DNA from: Streptomyces canus
Lineage (GTDB): Bacteria > Actinomycetota > Actinomycetes > Streptomycetales > Streptomycetaceae
NCBI RefSeq assembly: GCF_041435015.1
Contig: NZ_CP107989.1
Span: forward strand, 10,330,169-10,394,168
Length of the DNA: 64,000 nt
Reading direction: 5' to 3'
The translations under genes were made by a program, and so were the position numbers. The notes under the pieces are model-generated. The model made no database searches. It was given only the letters and a program-made list of their open reading frames with translations, and was not told where the DNA came from. This document shows, in pieces, positions 37,760 through 46,096 of the stretch; the first letter of the stretch is position 1, and each line of letters opens with the position of its first letter.

Positions 37760-38363
37760 GGTGTGGGCTGCAAAACAGACGGGCCTCACGGCCACCGTCG
37801 GCATCGAACCCGAAGTGGTGAGAAACGACCTGCTGGCGCAGGACATCGTAGGTGTCGAGCCCGATATAGCCCGGCGCCGACCCAAAGACCACGCCCTGCT
37901 GACCTGGCGGCAACTTGCGGAGCTCGGGGACCCACAGCTCGACGACGAACCGCCCACCCGGCGCAAGGTGGCGTGCGGCATTTCGGAAACAGGCAACCTG
38001 CTCAGCCTGCGTGAGCAGGACCGAGATGCCGTTGTAGACGAGGTAGACGAGCTGGAACTCGCCCGGGACTCGCGCAGTGGCCATGTCGCCGACGACGACC
38101 GAGATGGCCGTGTCGTCTGCTTTGGTGCGGAGCTGATCGAGCATCGGCTTCGACAGCTCGATGCCACTGACCGAGACTCCGCGTTCCGCGAGTGGCACTG
38201 CCACCCGCCCGGTCCCGATAGCGAACTCCAGCGCCCGCCCGCCCCCGGTGAGCTCCACCAGGCGGTCAACCGTTGGCTCCAGCACCTCCGATGCGAACAT
38301 GCCGGTCCCAGGGGTGTCATAGCTCTGAGCGGCCTGGTCATCCCAAATCTCACTTTGAAGCAT
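37760..38363 (-). pseudogene. SAM-dependent methyltransferase, 3'-truncated
   Basis: ATG 38363, about 200 codons up to the IS1182 end at 37759. Class I methyltransferase motifs: ALEFAIGTGRVAVPLAERG (motif I), VSGIELSKPMLDQLR, VVVGDMATARV, LVYNGISVLLTQ, and ARHLAPGGRFVVELWVP. Homology continues to ARLFCSPH and is then cut by the insertion, so the last about 50 residues are lost. The 200 bp upstream end in an orphan transposon terminal repeat (38563), so this gene may have been cargo of a second IS5-like unit. Confidence 0.8.
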
Positions 38364-38562
38364 AAGCAGCGATGATTGACCACCGTCCGAGGAACGGCAA
38401 CGCACTTTCTCCATTGCTGAGATGAGGGTGCGCCACCGCGGGCTCCTACGTGGCTCAACGGTGGCACCCCGAGAAGCGCCGACGATGCTCCGGCCAGGAG
38501 CATGACGTGACGTGCCTCTTTCCCACACTGGTGGGTACCTCGGGGCGGACTCAAGCAGTCAC

Positions 38563-38590
38563 ATTGCTCACGACTCGATACGCGCCCTAG
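38563..38590. repeat. Orphan copy of the IS5-like terminal repeat with CTAG
   Basis: The 24 bases 38563-38586 match the right end of the transposon at 19532-19555 with one mismatch (core ACTCGATACGCGCC), again followed by CTAG (38587-38590). Same orientation as the right end there. No matching left end or transposase remains nearby; the methyltransferase fragment lies on the inner side. Confidence 0.8.
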
Positions 38591-38737
38591 CGCTCTCTGG
38601 CTGAGCACCAACGGTCGACCAGCCTCGCCTGCGTCCAGCCGACGACTTGAGGCAGCGACAACCGCCTGTGTGCGGGGACCTCGAAGTCGCCAACCTCAAA
38701 TTCCTCTCAGTAGATCACCGGAATCCTCGCTACCGCC

Positions 38738-39505
38738 ATGAGCACGACATATGGTCAGCTAGTCCGGCTGCCGAACACGACAGCCCCCACCGGATTGGCC
38801 CTTGTGTATATATCTGCACGCCGCACCGCCCTCATCTCCTCGACCGCACTTCTGCTATGTGCGGCCCTGACCGCTCCCGCTCTCGCGGCTGATCAGACTC
38901 CGACCCCTTCAGCATCCGCATCTGCCCCGACTGACGACTCGGTCATCAACACCACGCCTCCAGAGGAGCCCGAGGAAAACGTCACCGACGTTCCCGACGA
39001 GGCGGTTGATGAGCCGCAGGACGAGCCCCCCTACACGGGCAAGCCACCGCAGACGGGAGATTCTCCCGACGCTGTAGATTGCACTCCTGCACACGGCGTC
39101 TACAAAGCCACCTCGAAGGGAAAGCAGTACCACAAGGGAGTCGGGCCTACGAACTCGAACTACAACGGTACTTCTAGAACAGCCAGGTCGACTTTCACGT
39201 CGGAGGTTACGGGTGAGGTGGGCGTCTCTCTCACTGGTGAGCTGGAGACCTCGGTCACCGTGCTGCTCGCGACGATCAAGGACAAGTACAGCGTCACCGT
39301 GTCGGCGAAACTCACGGCCAAGCTCGGGAACTCAATCTCCGTGGATACACCGTCACACAAGACCACGAACGCCAAGTACGGCGTCTATCGGCTCAAGGTC
39401 ACGGGGGAGAGTTACCAGCTCCACCAAAACTGCACGACCTCGCCCAAGCACAAGGTCGTGAGCTATACCCCCTTCCGCGTTGGCTGGTACCTATGGGAAA
39501 GCTGA
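38738..39505 (+). CDS. Secreted hypothetical protein
   Basis: 255 residues, ATG 38738; a start nearer the signal sequence (about codon 27) is possible. Signal peptide RRTALISSTALLLCAALTAPALAADQ, then an acidic Pro/Glu/Thr linker (residues about 52-110) and a Ser/Thr-rich beta domain (SEVTGEVGVSLTGELETSVTVLLATIKDKYSVTVSAKL). No family recognised; the amphipathic beta pattern suggests a surface or cell-wall role. Its 3' end overlaps the next lipoprotein gene by 13 bases, so the two form an operon. Confidence 0.7.
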   Translation: MSTTYGQLVRLPNTTAPTGLALVYISARRTALISSTALLLCAALTAPALAADQTPTPSASASAPTDDSVINTTPPEEPEENVTDVPDEAVDEPQDEPPYTGKPPQTGDSPDAVDCTPAHGVYKATSKGKQYHKGVGPTNSNYNGTSRTARSTFTSEVTGEVGVSLTGELETSVTVLLATIKDKYSVTVSAKLTAKLGNSISVDTPSHKTTNAKYGVYRLKVTGESYQLHQNCTTSPKHKVVSYTPFRVGWYLWES

Positions 39506-39981
39506 GAGAACTCGCGGCAATAGGGGGATTGGTGGTGGCAATGTCCTTGGCAGGCTGTACCAGTAACCAGGACAGCGCCGGGTCCCATTCTCGAACGTCT
39601 CCGCCTCCTTCCGCATCCCTGCCGACGAAGTCCTCGACTTCTGGCCGCTCCGAGCACATTCCGGGGGAAACCGTAACCAAGGCCCCGGTCCTCCCGGACG
39701 GAGAGGTCCTAGCGCAGACAGCGAACGCCCACGGCAATCAAGAACTGGAAATCCCCGGCGGGATCAAGGCCGGGCCCCTGGCAATCCTCGTGAATTGTCA
39801 GGGGGAGGGAACACTCACCGTGTCCGTGAAGCCAGTCGGGCTGAGCTTTCCTCTCGAGTGCGTGAATGGTGAGGTCAGCAGCACCTTCAACCAACTCAAT
39901 CTGAAGAAGTCTCGCACGTACGGCACGGTGGACGTCACAGCTCCATCCCACGTTCGCTGGGCACTCTCCGTAGGTCAATGA
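39493..39981 (+). CDS. Small lipoprotein
   Basis: 162 residues, ATG 39493, inside the end of the upstream gene. Signal peptide ELAAIGGLVVAMSLAGC with lipobox LAGC (Cys about 22), a Ser/Pro-rich linker, then a compact domain from about residue 75 with two Cys (LVNCQGEGTLTVSV ... FPLECVNGE) that may form a disulfide. No known family. Co-encoded with the secreted protein, suggesting a shared surface function. Confidence 0.75.
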   Translation: MGKLRELAAIGGLVVAMSLAGCTSNQDSAGSHSRTSPPPSASLPTKSSTSGRSEHIPGETVTKAPVLPDGEVLAQTANAHGNQELEIPGGIKAGPLAILVNCQGEGTLTVSVKPVGLSFPLECVNGEVSSTFNQLNLKKSRTYGTVDVTAPSHVRWALSVGQ

Positions 39982-40054
39982 GCCTTTCCCGGTAAGCGCC
40001 CGTCGCTCGCTGTGATCGCGATGCGTGCGCTGCACAAGTCCGGGCAGGCTTGAA

Positions 40055-40101
40055 GCCCCTGGTAGGAACGATCTTGCGACAGATTGTTCTGACCAAGGGG
40101 C
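40055..40101. other. Long stem-loop in front of IS630 copy 2
   Basis: Arms GCCCCTGGTAGGAAC and GTTCTGACCAAGGGGC pair over about 15 bases around a 16-base loop. Directly after it comes GTGTTGGCCCGACGTTC, a possible transposase start cut by the IS630 at 40129. Likely the left border of a lost insertion sequence, or a structured leader. Confidence 0.5.
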
Positions 40102-40128
40102 CTCACGTGTTGGCCCGACGTTCTCCTA

Positions 40129-41285
40129 CTGATCTTTTCGTAAGTTCGGTGGGTGTGGTGGCTGTGTGGGTGGGAGGCTGTGTGGGTGGCTTATCAACCT
40201 TCCCCTTCGGTTGCCGGCTCCTCCCTTCCTCCTTTGTCACGGCCTCAGTTGGCGGAGGCACGTCGTGTTCGGGCAGTCGAGTTGTTCGAGGACAGCGTTT
40301 CGAATGCGGACATCGCGAGGGCGGTAGGGGTGTGTGCCGAGAGCGTGCGGCGTTGGCGGCGGGTGTGGGAGCAAGGCGGTGCTTCGGCCCTGCGGCGACG
40401 GGCGGCTACCGGACGCCCACCCAAGCTGGACGACGCCCAAGTCGAGATGGTCCGGGCCGCGTTGGAGCAAGGCGCCCAGGCTCATGGTTTCGAGGCCGAC
40501 CTGTGGACCCTGGAACGAGTCGGCGCGGTCGTCACCCGGGCAACGGGGGTGGTGTTGTCGAGGGCATCGGTGTGGCGGCTGCTGACCGGCCGGCTCGGAT
40601 GGAGCCTGCAACGGCCCGAGCGGAGGGCTGTCGAGCGGGACGATTCGGAGATCGCCCGCTGGATCGCGCACGAGTGGCCGCGCATCAAAAAGGGGCCGTG
40701 AACACACGTGCCTGGATCGTCTTCCTCGACGAATCAGGCGTCTTCCTGCTCCCTCAGATCCGCCGCACCTACTCGCCCCGTGGGCGGACTCCGCTCCTGC
40801 GGCACCGCCTGAACTGGAAGCGCGCGTCGATGGCGGGGGCCTTGGGCTACCACTCCACCGACCCCGATCGCGGGGCCGGCCTGTGCTTCCACCTCAAGCC
40901 CGGCAGCTACGACACCGCCGGACTCATCGAGGTCCTGGAGCAGATGAAGGTGTTCTACCGCGGCGAGCGAGTGGTCCTGGTCTGGGACGGCCTGTCCGCC
41001 CACTGGAGCCGGGCGATGCGGGCCTGGGTCGCCGAACAGGACTGGCTCACCCTGGAACGATTACCCGCCTACGCTCCCGAACTGAACCCGGTGGAACTCC
41101 TGTGGTCCTCGCTCAAGAAACGTGAACTCGCCAACCTCGCCGGCGACCACCTCGCCGATGTCGCCGACGCCACCGAGCAAGGCATCCACCGCATCAACGC
41201 CAACCCCCGACTGCCATGGTCATTCCTCGCCCATACCGGCCTGACCATCCGCCCACCACACCCACCGAACTTACGAAAAGATCAG
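40129..41285 (+). mobile_element. IS630-family element, copy 2
   Basis: 1157 bp, the same sequence and orientation as copy 1 (offset 12704). TA flanks at 40127-40128 and 41286-41287. The right TA is also the left flank of the neighbouring IS5 element, so this copy inserted precisely at that element's border. Confidence 0.95.
40186..40701 (+). CDS. IS630 transposase OrfA, copy 2
   Basis: Same product as 27482-27997: HTH domains ADIARAVGVCAESVRRWRR and LSRASVWRLLTGRLG, ending RIKKGP. GTG 40186 has GGGAGG 9 bases upstream. The A5G4 run just before the stop is the presumed frameshift site joining it to OrfB. Confidence 0.85.
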   Translation: MAYQPSPSVAGSSLPPLSRPQLAEARRVRAVELFEDSVSNADIARAVGVCAESVRRWRRVWEQGGASALRRRAATGRPPKLDDAQVEMVRAALEQGAQAHGFEADLWTLERVGAVVTRATGVVLSRASVWRLLTGRLGWSLQRPERRAVERDDSEIARWIAHEWPRIKKGP

Positions 41286-41288
41286 TAG
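40698..41288 (+). CDS. IS630 transposase OrfB, copy 2
   Basis: DDE half identical to copy 1 (FLDESGVFLLP, VLVWDGLSAHWS, YAPELNPVELLWSSLKKREL). The stop TAG 41286-41288 consists of the TA target copy plus the first base of the adjoining IS5 element. Confidence 0.88.
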   Translation: MNTRAWIVFLDESGVFLLPQIRRTYSPRGRTPLLRHRLNWKRASMAGALGYHSTDPDRGAGLCFHLKPGSYDTAGLIEVLEQMKVFYRGERVVLVWDGLSAHWSRAMRAWVAEQDWLTLERLPAYAPELNPVELLWSSLKKRELANLAGDHLADVADATEQGIHRINANPRLPWSFLAHTGLTIRPPHPPNLRKDQ

Positions 41289-42124
41289 AGGTTGTCCCGT
41301 AACCGGTGGGGTGGTTGGTGCGTTGGCTGGGCATGGGTGGGGTGATTTCAGCTGATGATCCGAAGTGGATCGAGCCGTTCTCCGGGTTGAGCGAGGTGCA
41401 GTTCGCCAGGCTGGTGGCGTTGGTGCGGCGTCGCGGGGGTGACGTTCAGCGGGGCCGTCCCTGGCGGTTGCCGCTGGAGGACCGGGTGTTGCTGGTGGCG
41501 ACGTACTGGCGCACGAACCTGACGTTGCGGCAGGTGGCACCGTTGTTCGGGGTCTCGAAGTCCGCGGCCGACCGTATCCTCGATCACCTGGCACCGCTGT
41601 TGGCCATCGCGCCGGCCCGACGTCCGCGCAGGGACACTGTCTATATCGTCGACGGCACCTTGGTGCCTACCCGGGACCGCAGCGTCGCCGCGTCCAGCAA
41701 GAACTATCGGTACTCGACGAATCTGCAGGTCGTCATCGACGCCAACAGCCGCCTGGTGGTGGCGATCGGCTTGCCGCTGCCCGGCAGTCGCAACGACTGC
41801 CGGGCGTTCACCGAGTCCGGTGTGGACCGGGTCTGCCGCGGTGCCCCGACCATCGCCGACGGTGGCTACCAGGGCACTGGCCTTCTCATCCCGCACCGCA
41901 GGCGACGAGGCCAAAGACACCTCAGCCCGCAACAGGAAGCAGAGAACGCCGTCCACCGCCGGGCACGGGCACGAGTCGAACACGCCCTATCCCGGCTGAA
42001 GAACTGGAAGATCCTTCGGGACTGCCGCCTCAAGGGCAACGGCGTTCACCAGGCCATGCTCGGCATCGCCCGGCTCCACACCTGGCCCTCACCGGATAGC
42101 TCACGCCCCATACGGGACAACCTC
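41288..42124 (+). mobile_element. IS5-family element with TA flanks
   Basis: 837 bp. Inverted ends GAGGTTGTCCCGTA (from 41288) and TACGGGACAACCTC (to 42124), flanked by TA on both sides (41286-41287, 42125-42126). Single gene, apparently intact. Confidence 0.88.
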
Positions 42125-42127
42125 TAG
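41333..42127 (+). CDS. IS5-type (DDE_4) transposase
   Basis: 264 residues, ATG 41333. HTH part (LSEVQFARLVALVRRRGGD; LTLRQVAPLFGVSKSAADRIL), catalytic Asp in VYIVDGTLVPTRDR, second Asp in APTIADGGYQGTG, and the Glu block RRARARVEHALSRLKNWKILRD. All DDE residues are present. The stop TAG 42125-42127 begins with the flanking TA, so the gene has no stop within the IS itself. Confidence 0.9.
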   Translation: MGGVISADDPKWIEPFSGLSEVQFARLVALVRRRGGDVQRGRPWRLPLEDRVLLVATYWRTNLTLRQVAPLFGVSKSAADRILDHLAPLLAIAPARRPRRDTVYIVDGTLVPTRDRSVAASSKNYRYSTNLQVVIDANSRLVVAIGLPLPGSRNDCRAFTESGVDRVCRGAPTIADGGYQGTGLLIPHRRRRGQRHLSPQQEAENAVHRRARARVEHALSRLKNWKILRDCRLKGNGVHQAMLGIARLHTWPSPDSSRPIRDNL

Positions 42128-42231
42128 GTCTTCAAGTGCCGGACCTGTACCCACCGCTCCGTCGGACACCGGTTGGACCGCTGATCGGCAGAAATAGGGA
42201 CCGCGGATGTCCATATCGCCGGGGCACCCGC

Positions 42232-42666
42232 TCAGCGGCGCGAGCCGCGGGTTGCGCCGTCGATGATATCGCGCAGCGATTCCCTGACAGCCGCGTGTAG
42301 TGAAGACGAGGGATCGCGGGTGCCGCGGACGAACCGAAAGGGGCGCTCGGAATGTCCAATTATCAACAATTGCGTACGTTCCTCGGATTCGTCGCGGAGC
42401 CGCTGATATACAAACCCGAGGCCTTTCACGGCGGCCGGGAATTCCTCTGGATCGGCGTCTTCCATGGTGACGTGGCCGTCACTCACCTCTTCGATCGCTG
42501 CGCGAAGTCTTTCCAGCCAGCCGGGCCGGGCACCCTCTGCGGTGACGGCCCAGGCCATTGCGCTGTCGATGTCATAGTCCGAAAAGCCGGACAGAGTGGG
42601 TTCGGTGAAGTCGGCCAGGTCGCGGACGGCTTGTTTGTAGATGTCCTCGTGGACGGTCGGGGCCAT
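42232..42666 (-). CDS. Hypothetical protein downstream of the metacaspase gene
   Basis: 144 residues, ATG 42666 with AAGGAAGG 7 bases upstream. No recognised family. The sequence is soluble and acidic (DIDSAMAWAVTAEG; IEEVSDGHVTMEDADPEEFP), ending in a basic RGSRR tail. It lies 68 bp after the metacaspase reading frame with a 20 bp stem hairpin in between, in the same orientation, so it may be a partner expressed at a lower or regulated level. Confidence 0.65.
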   Translation of the reverse strand: MAPTVHEDIYKQAVRDLADFTEPTLSGFSDYDIDSAMAWAVTAEGARPGWLERLRAAIEEVSDGHVTMEDADPEEFPAAVKGLGFVYQRLRDESEERTQLLIIGHSERPFRFVRGTRDPSSSLHAAVRESLRDIIDGATRGSRR

Positions 42667-42685
42667 GGCGCCTTCCTTCGGGAGC

Positions 42686-42727
42686 GCGCCCGGGGGGTGG
42701 CTGTCGCGACAGCCACCCCCCGGGCGC
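42686..42727. terminator. Very strong hairpin between metacaspase gene and small gene
   Basis: A 20 bp perfect stem (core GGGGGGTGGCTGTC / GACAGCCACCCCCC) with a two-base GC loop. It begins 8 bp after the stop of the metacaspase frame and ends 20 bp before the start of the next gene, hence a terminator or attenuator that limits read-through. Confidence 0.8.
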
Positions 42728-42734
42728 CGTTTGG

Positions 42735-43480
42735 TCAGACGAACAGGGGCACGACGTACTGGGCGAGATCGATCGCCGTGGGGAGGGTGTCATCGACGAA
42801 GTCACCGACATCGTCGATGAAGTCGTTGAGCCAGCCCTTGGGGAGATTTGCTGCCTTGTCCGCGCTCCCGTCGCCGGTCACCATGTCGATGACCACTGGT
42901 GTCAGGTGCACGAGGGCAGTGACGACGGAGTCCCAGAACTGCGGGTCCTCGAAGACTTTGCGGGGGACCTTCCGCGAGATCCGCGTCAGGGCATCCTCCG
43001 CGAAGTCCTTGCTCGGCGTCTCCGCGAGCGCGTCCAGGTAGGGCTGGGGGAAGCAGTTGGTCATCTGCCACGACGTGTCGAAGACGTCGTCCCACCACGT
43101 CACGTCGGTGTAGGACCCGTCGAGGCTCGGGAGGGAGAATGACTTCGGCTTCACCCCGGCGGCCTTACTGGCGGCGGCGAAGGCGGGTGTCAGCATCGTT
43201 GCGTACGCGACGACGTCGCGCTTGGCGTCCGAACTTGCTCCGCCTGCCTTGTAGCCCTTCTGCCCCTTGCCGCTCGGCCCGCCGTTGTGTGAGGCGCCCG
43301 TCGCCGCGTCGATGATGGGCTGAAGGGCCTTCTTGATGTCGCGTTCGGTTCGCGTAGTGGTTGCGGTCATGGTTCGGTATTCCTTTCCTGAGGGCTGCTC
43401 CGCGAGGAAGGCCTCCGAGAGCAGGGGTTGCAGGGCTGGGGGAGCGAAGCAGCCGGGGGTCTGCTCCATCTCCAGGTCGT
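42735..43480 (-). pseudogene. Metacaspase gene, 3' half (separated by IS1380)
   Basis: The minus-strand frame enters directly from the IS1380 end as DDLEMEQTPGCFAPPALQ, LLSEAFLAEQPSGKEYRT and continues without stop as MTATTTRTERDIKKALQPII, to a stop at 42735. When the IS and one CTAG copy are removed it is in frame with the metacaspase domain at 45144-45936, giving 512 residues. The last about 210 residues show no known domain (VTWWDDVFDTSWQMTNCFPQPYL; VVTALVHLTPVVIDMVTGD). ATG 43370 with AGGAAAGGA upstream could still start a separate 211-residue protein, so two overlapping genes are an alternative. Confidence 0.65.
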
Positions 43481-43484
43481 CTAG

Positions 43485-45143
43485 CCTCGATCTTTCTTGA
43501 CGGTCCGCGAGGGAGTCGGTGGACCGTTTCGCTTTCGGTGGCTGATTGCGGGCAGGCCGTGGGCCCGAGTGTCGCGTCGGGTGGGCGCCGGGTTCCACTG
43601 CTCCGGGTGGGGTGGTGCTACTCGCAGGGGTAGGGAAGCTGCTGGTCAGCCGGGGTTCGGCAGGAGTGTGAGCCGTGCGAGGGCGTCTGTGATCTCGTTG
43701 GTCCAGGGCCAGTGGGCCGCGAGGCGGAGGATGCGGCGCCGGCCGGTGGTGACGAGCTGGGCGGCTGCGGAGAACAGGCGGAAGCGGAGGCGGCGGGGTT
43801 CCCAGAGACGGGTCTGGCCGGTCAGGGCGAGCATGGGCATCCAGGCCAGCAGGTCGAGTGCGATCTGGACGATCTCCAGCCACACCTTGTTCTGCGCGGT
43901 GTCGTGCAGGGGCAGATTGCGCAGGCCCGTCGCGCGGGCAGCTCGGATACGGTCCTCGGCCCGGGCCCGCAGCCGGTGACGGAGCTCGAGTTCGGCGATG
44001 GGACGGCCGGCGGTGTTGGTAGCAAAGCAGGTGATCCGCATGCCGTCCGCATCGGTGATCCTCAACTGGGCCCCGGGATGCGGCCGTTCCTTGCGGACGA
44101 TCAGCCGCATGCCCTTCGGCCAGCCCTCAAGCAGGTCGCCGGTGAGCTCGGCGACCCAGGCCCCGTCGCGGACCTCGCCGCCGGTCTCGACGGCCGGCGT
44201 CCATGCCGATGCCGGGATCTTCAGGACGTGCTGGTGAATGGCTTCGGTGATCACCATGCCGACCGAGTAGGACAGCCAGCGCCCGCGCTGGGCGATCCAG
44301 GCGACGAACTCGTGGGTGCCGCCCGCGGAATCGCAGCGGATCAAGGTCTGTCGCCCCCGCCGGTACTTCGTGGGCAGCTGAGCGAGGGCGAGGCGGGCGG
44401 CCTCGATGTGGTCGGCGGCCGTGTTCGAGCCCGCGTTGCCCGCCCTGAGAAGGGACGCGACAGGTTCACCGGTGCCACCGGAGCCGTGATCGACGAAACC
44501 CATCAGCGGGTGGTGACCGTAGGTCTTCTTCCAGGTCGGGGCGGCGTCCTGCTTGTCCGAGTGGGCGATGACCAGCACTCCGTCCAGATCCACGGTCACC
44601 TGCCCACCAGCGTCCGGAGCCCCGTCGCGGGCCAACTTCCAGACCCGGCAACGGACTTCGGACCGGGCTGTGCGGATTGCGGTCAGTGCCTTCTCGCCCG
44701 AGGCGGCAAGGGTGTCGATCAGGCGGGAGACTGTCGGGTCGGAGGCGACCGGCCCGAACACGGCTGGCTCGGCCCGAAGCATGCCCACATCTGCCAGGCA
44801 GTCCCCGCCCAGCGCGACCGCCAGCGCCACATCCAGCAGGACCTTGCCCGGATCATGCACCGCCCGCGACTTGCGCCACGGCGCCAACGCCGCCGATATC
44901 GCCCTGTCCAGGCCAGTCTTGCGGATCGTCTCCACCAGCAGCACACCGCCGGCCTGGGAGACCACCCCGCGACCACCACCTTCGGTACGGACACACGGGT
45001 AGGACCCGATACGCTTCTTCACCTGGAGAGTGCTTCTTTCACGCGACGACCTGGACCCTAGACAAGTCCCATCGTTGCAGGTCAGGAGCACTCTCCGCGT
45101 TTCTGATCACCTACCGGACGCCCTGCCACGTGAAAGCGCGAGG
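43485..45143 (-). mobile_element. IS1380-family element inserted in the metacaspase gene
   Basis: 1659 bp. Imperfect inverted ends CCTCGATCTTTC (43485) and its partner CCTCGCGCTTTC read from 45143 on the other strand. CTAG flanks both sides (43481-43484 and 45144-45147), a clean 4 bp target duplication. A partial relative lies at 9950-10445. Confidence 0.9.
43646..45022 (-). CDS. IS1380-family transposase
   Basis: 458 residues counted from GTG 45022 (VKKRIGSYPCVRTEGGGRG), which has no clear RBS; the frame is open further upstream. DDE-type features: VTVDLDGVLVIAHSDKQDA with Asp, TYGHHPLMGFVDHGSG, TLIRCDSAGGTHEFVAWI with the second Asp, and AEDRIRAARATGLRNLPLH with the Glu helix. No frame damage is seen, so it is probably active. 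Confidence 0.9.
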   Translation of the reverse strand: MKKRIGSYPCVRTEGGGRGVVSQAGGVLLVETIRKTGLDRAISAALAPWRKSRAVHDPGKVLLDVALAVALGGDCLADVGMLRAEPAVFGPVASDPTVSRLIDTLAASGEKALTAIRTARSEVRCRVWKLARDGAPDAGGQVTVDLDGVLVIAHSDKQDAAPTWKKTYGHHPLMGFVDHGSGGTGEPVASLLRAGNAGSNTAADHIEAARLALAQLPTKYRRGRQTLIRCDSAGGTHEFVAWIAQRGRWLSYSVGMVITEAIHQHVLKIPASAWTPAVETGGEVRDGAWVAELTGDLLEGWPKGMRLIVRKERPHPGAQLRITDADGMRITCFATNTAGRPIAELELRHRLRARAEDRIRAARATGLRNLPLHDTAQNKVWLEIVQIALDLLAWMPMLALTGQTRLWEPRRLRFRLFSAAAQLVTTGRRRILRLAAHWPWTNEITDALARLTLLPNPG

Positions 45144-45936
45144 CTAGGCTCCCGGCGGCACGCTCGATCAGGTCGCTGACCGTGGCGGACGAGTCCATCC
45201 CCTGAGTGAGTGCGTAGGTGAACGCCGAGAGTCCATCGGTGTCGTCGCTGCCTGCCGCTGCCGTCTGGCGGGCTGTGCAGGCCGTCAACAAGATTGCGTT
45301 GACTTCGACCTCGGGCTGGGCCTTGAAGCCTTTCGAGCCGGGTGTCGAACCGGAGAGCAGCTTGGTCATGGTGCGGGTAGCCGACCGGCCGAAGAGCTTT
45401 AGCGAGGGAGCCTCGGCTCCGGCGATCGACTTGGCCTGTGCCGCGACCATTGCGGTTGGGGGTATGAAGACCTTTGCCCGGGTGGTCCTGAAGCGCTGCT
45501 GCGGGTCGAAGTAGTCCTTGTTCATGCCTCCCGAGTGGCAGGCATCGATGACTACGGTGAAGGCCCCCGGGGCTGCCTGCCCGCTGCGTTCGACCAGTTC
45601 CGTGTCCGCGAGGTACTGGCCGCGGTCGTGGCAAACCAGGACTTCGACGAAGGTCCCCGGCCGGTCTTCGGGCTGGTACCGGTACCCGTGAGAGGACTGG
45701 AAGAAGACGCAGCGGTCGTCGGCGCTGGTGTCTGACAGGAGCCAGTCGAGGCCGTCGCGGACGTTCGCCAGCGTCGCGTCCTCGTCGTGCAGCATGCGGA
45801 CCTCAGCGTCGATGTCCAGAAAGGACGTTTTCTCCAGTAGATCCCGAAATGCGTACGTGTCGTTGACGCAGCTATTCAGCTGGTTTCCGGGAACCTCGTA
45901 TTCGTCGATGCCGACCAACAATGCGCGGTTTGCCAT
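45144..45936 (-). pseudogene. Metacaspase (peptidase C14), 5' half
   Basis: ATG 45936 with AAAGGAG 8-14 bases upstream. Caspase fold: NRALLVGIDEYEVPGNQLNSCVND at the start, VFFQSSHGYRYQ with the catalytic His, and TVVIDACHSGGMN with the catalytic Cys, then VEVNAILLTACTARQTAA and LSAFTYALTQGMD. The coding sequence is interrupted after about 263 codons (RAAGSL) by IS1380; inside the IS it runs on to a stop at 45082. The protease domain itself is complete, so a truncated product could still be active. Related prokaryotic caspases often act in abortive-infection defence; that role is inferred here. Confidence 0.85.
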
Positions 45937-45957
45937 TGGATTCTCCTTTCCGGCCCA

Positions 45958-45971
45958 AAGAATCGATTCTT
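45958..45971. promoter_or_regulatory. Perfect palindrome upstream of the metacaspase gene
   Basis: AAGAATCGATTCTT, a 14 bp perfect palindrome of low GC content, 22 bp before the metacaspase start and just before its RBS. Likely an operator; no candidate regulator gene is adjacent. Confidence 0.5.
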
Positions 45972-46096
45972 CTCACGGGAGCAAAGCCGTGTCGGCTGCA
46001 CATCGCGTCAACCAGTTGAAGAGGGATGGTCGGATGGGCCTCTTCCATGGTTTCTTCACCCGGCCAGTTCGGGCAAACCGAAGGAAATTGGGACTG

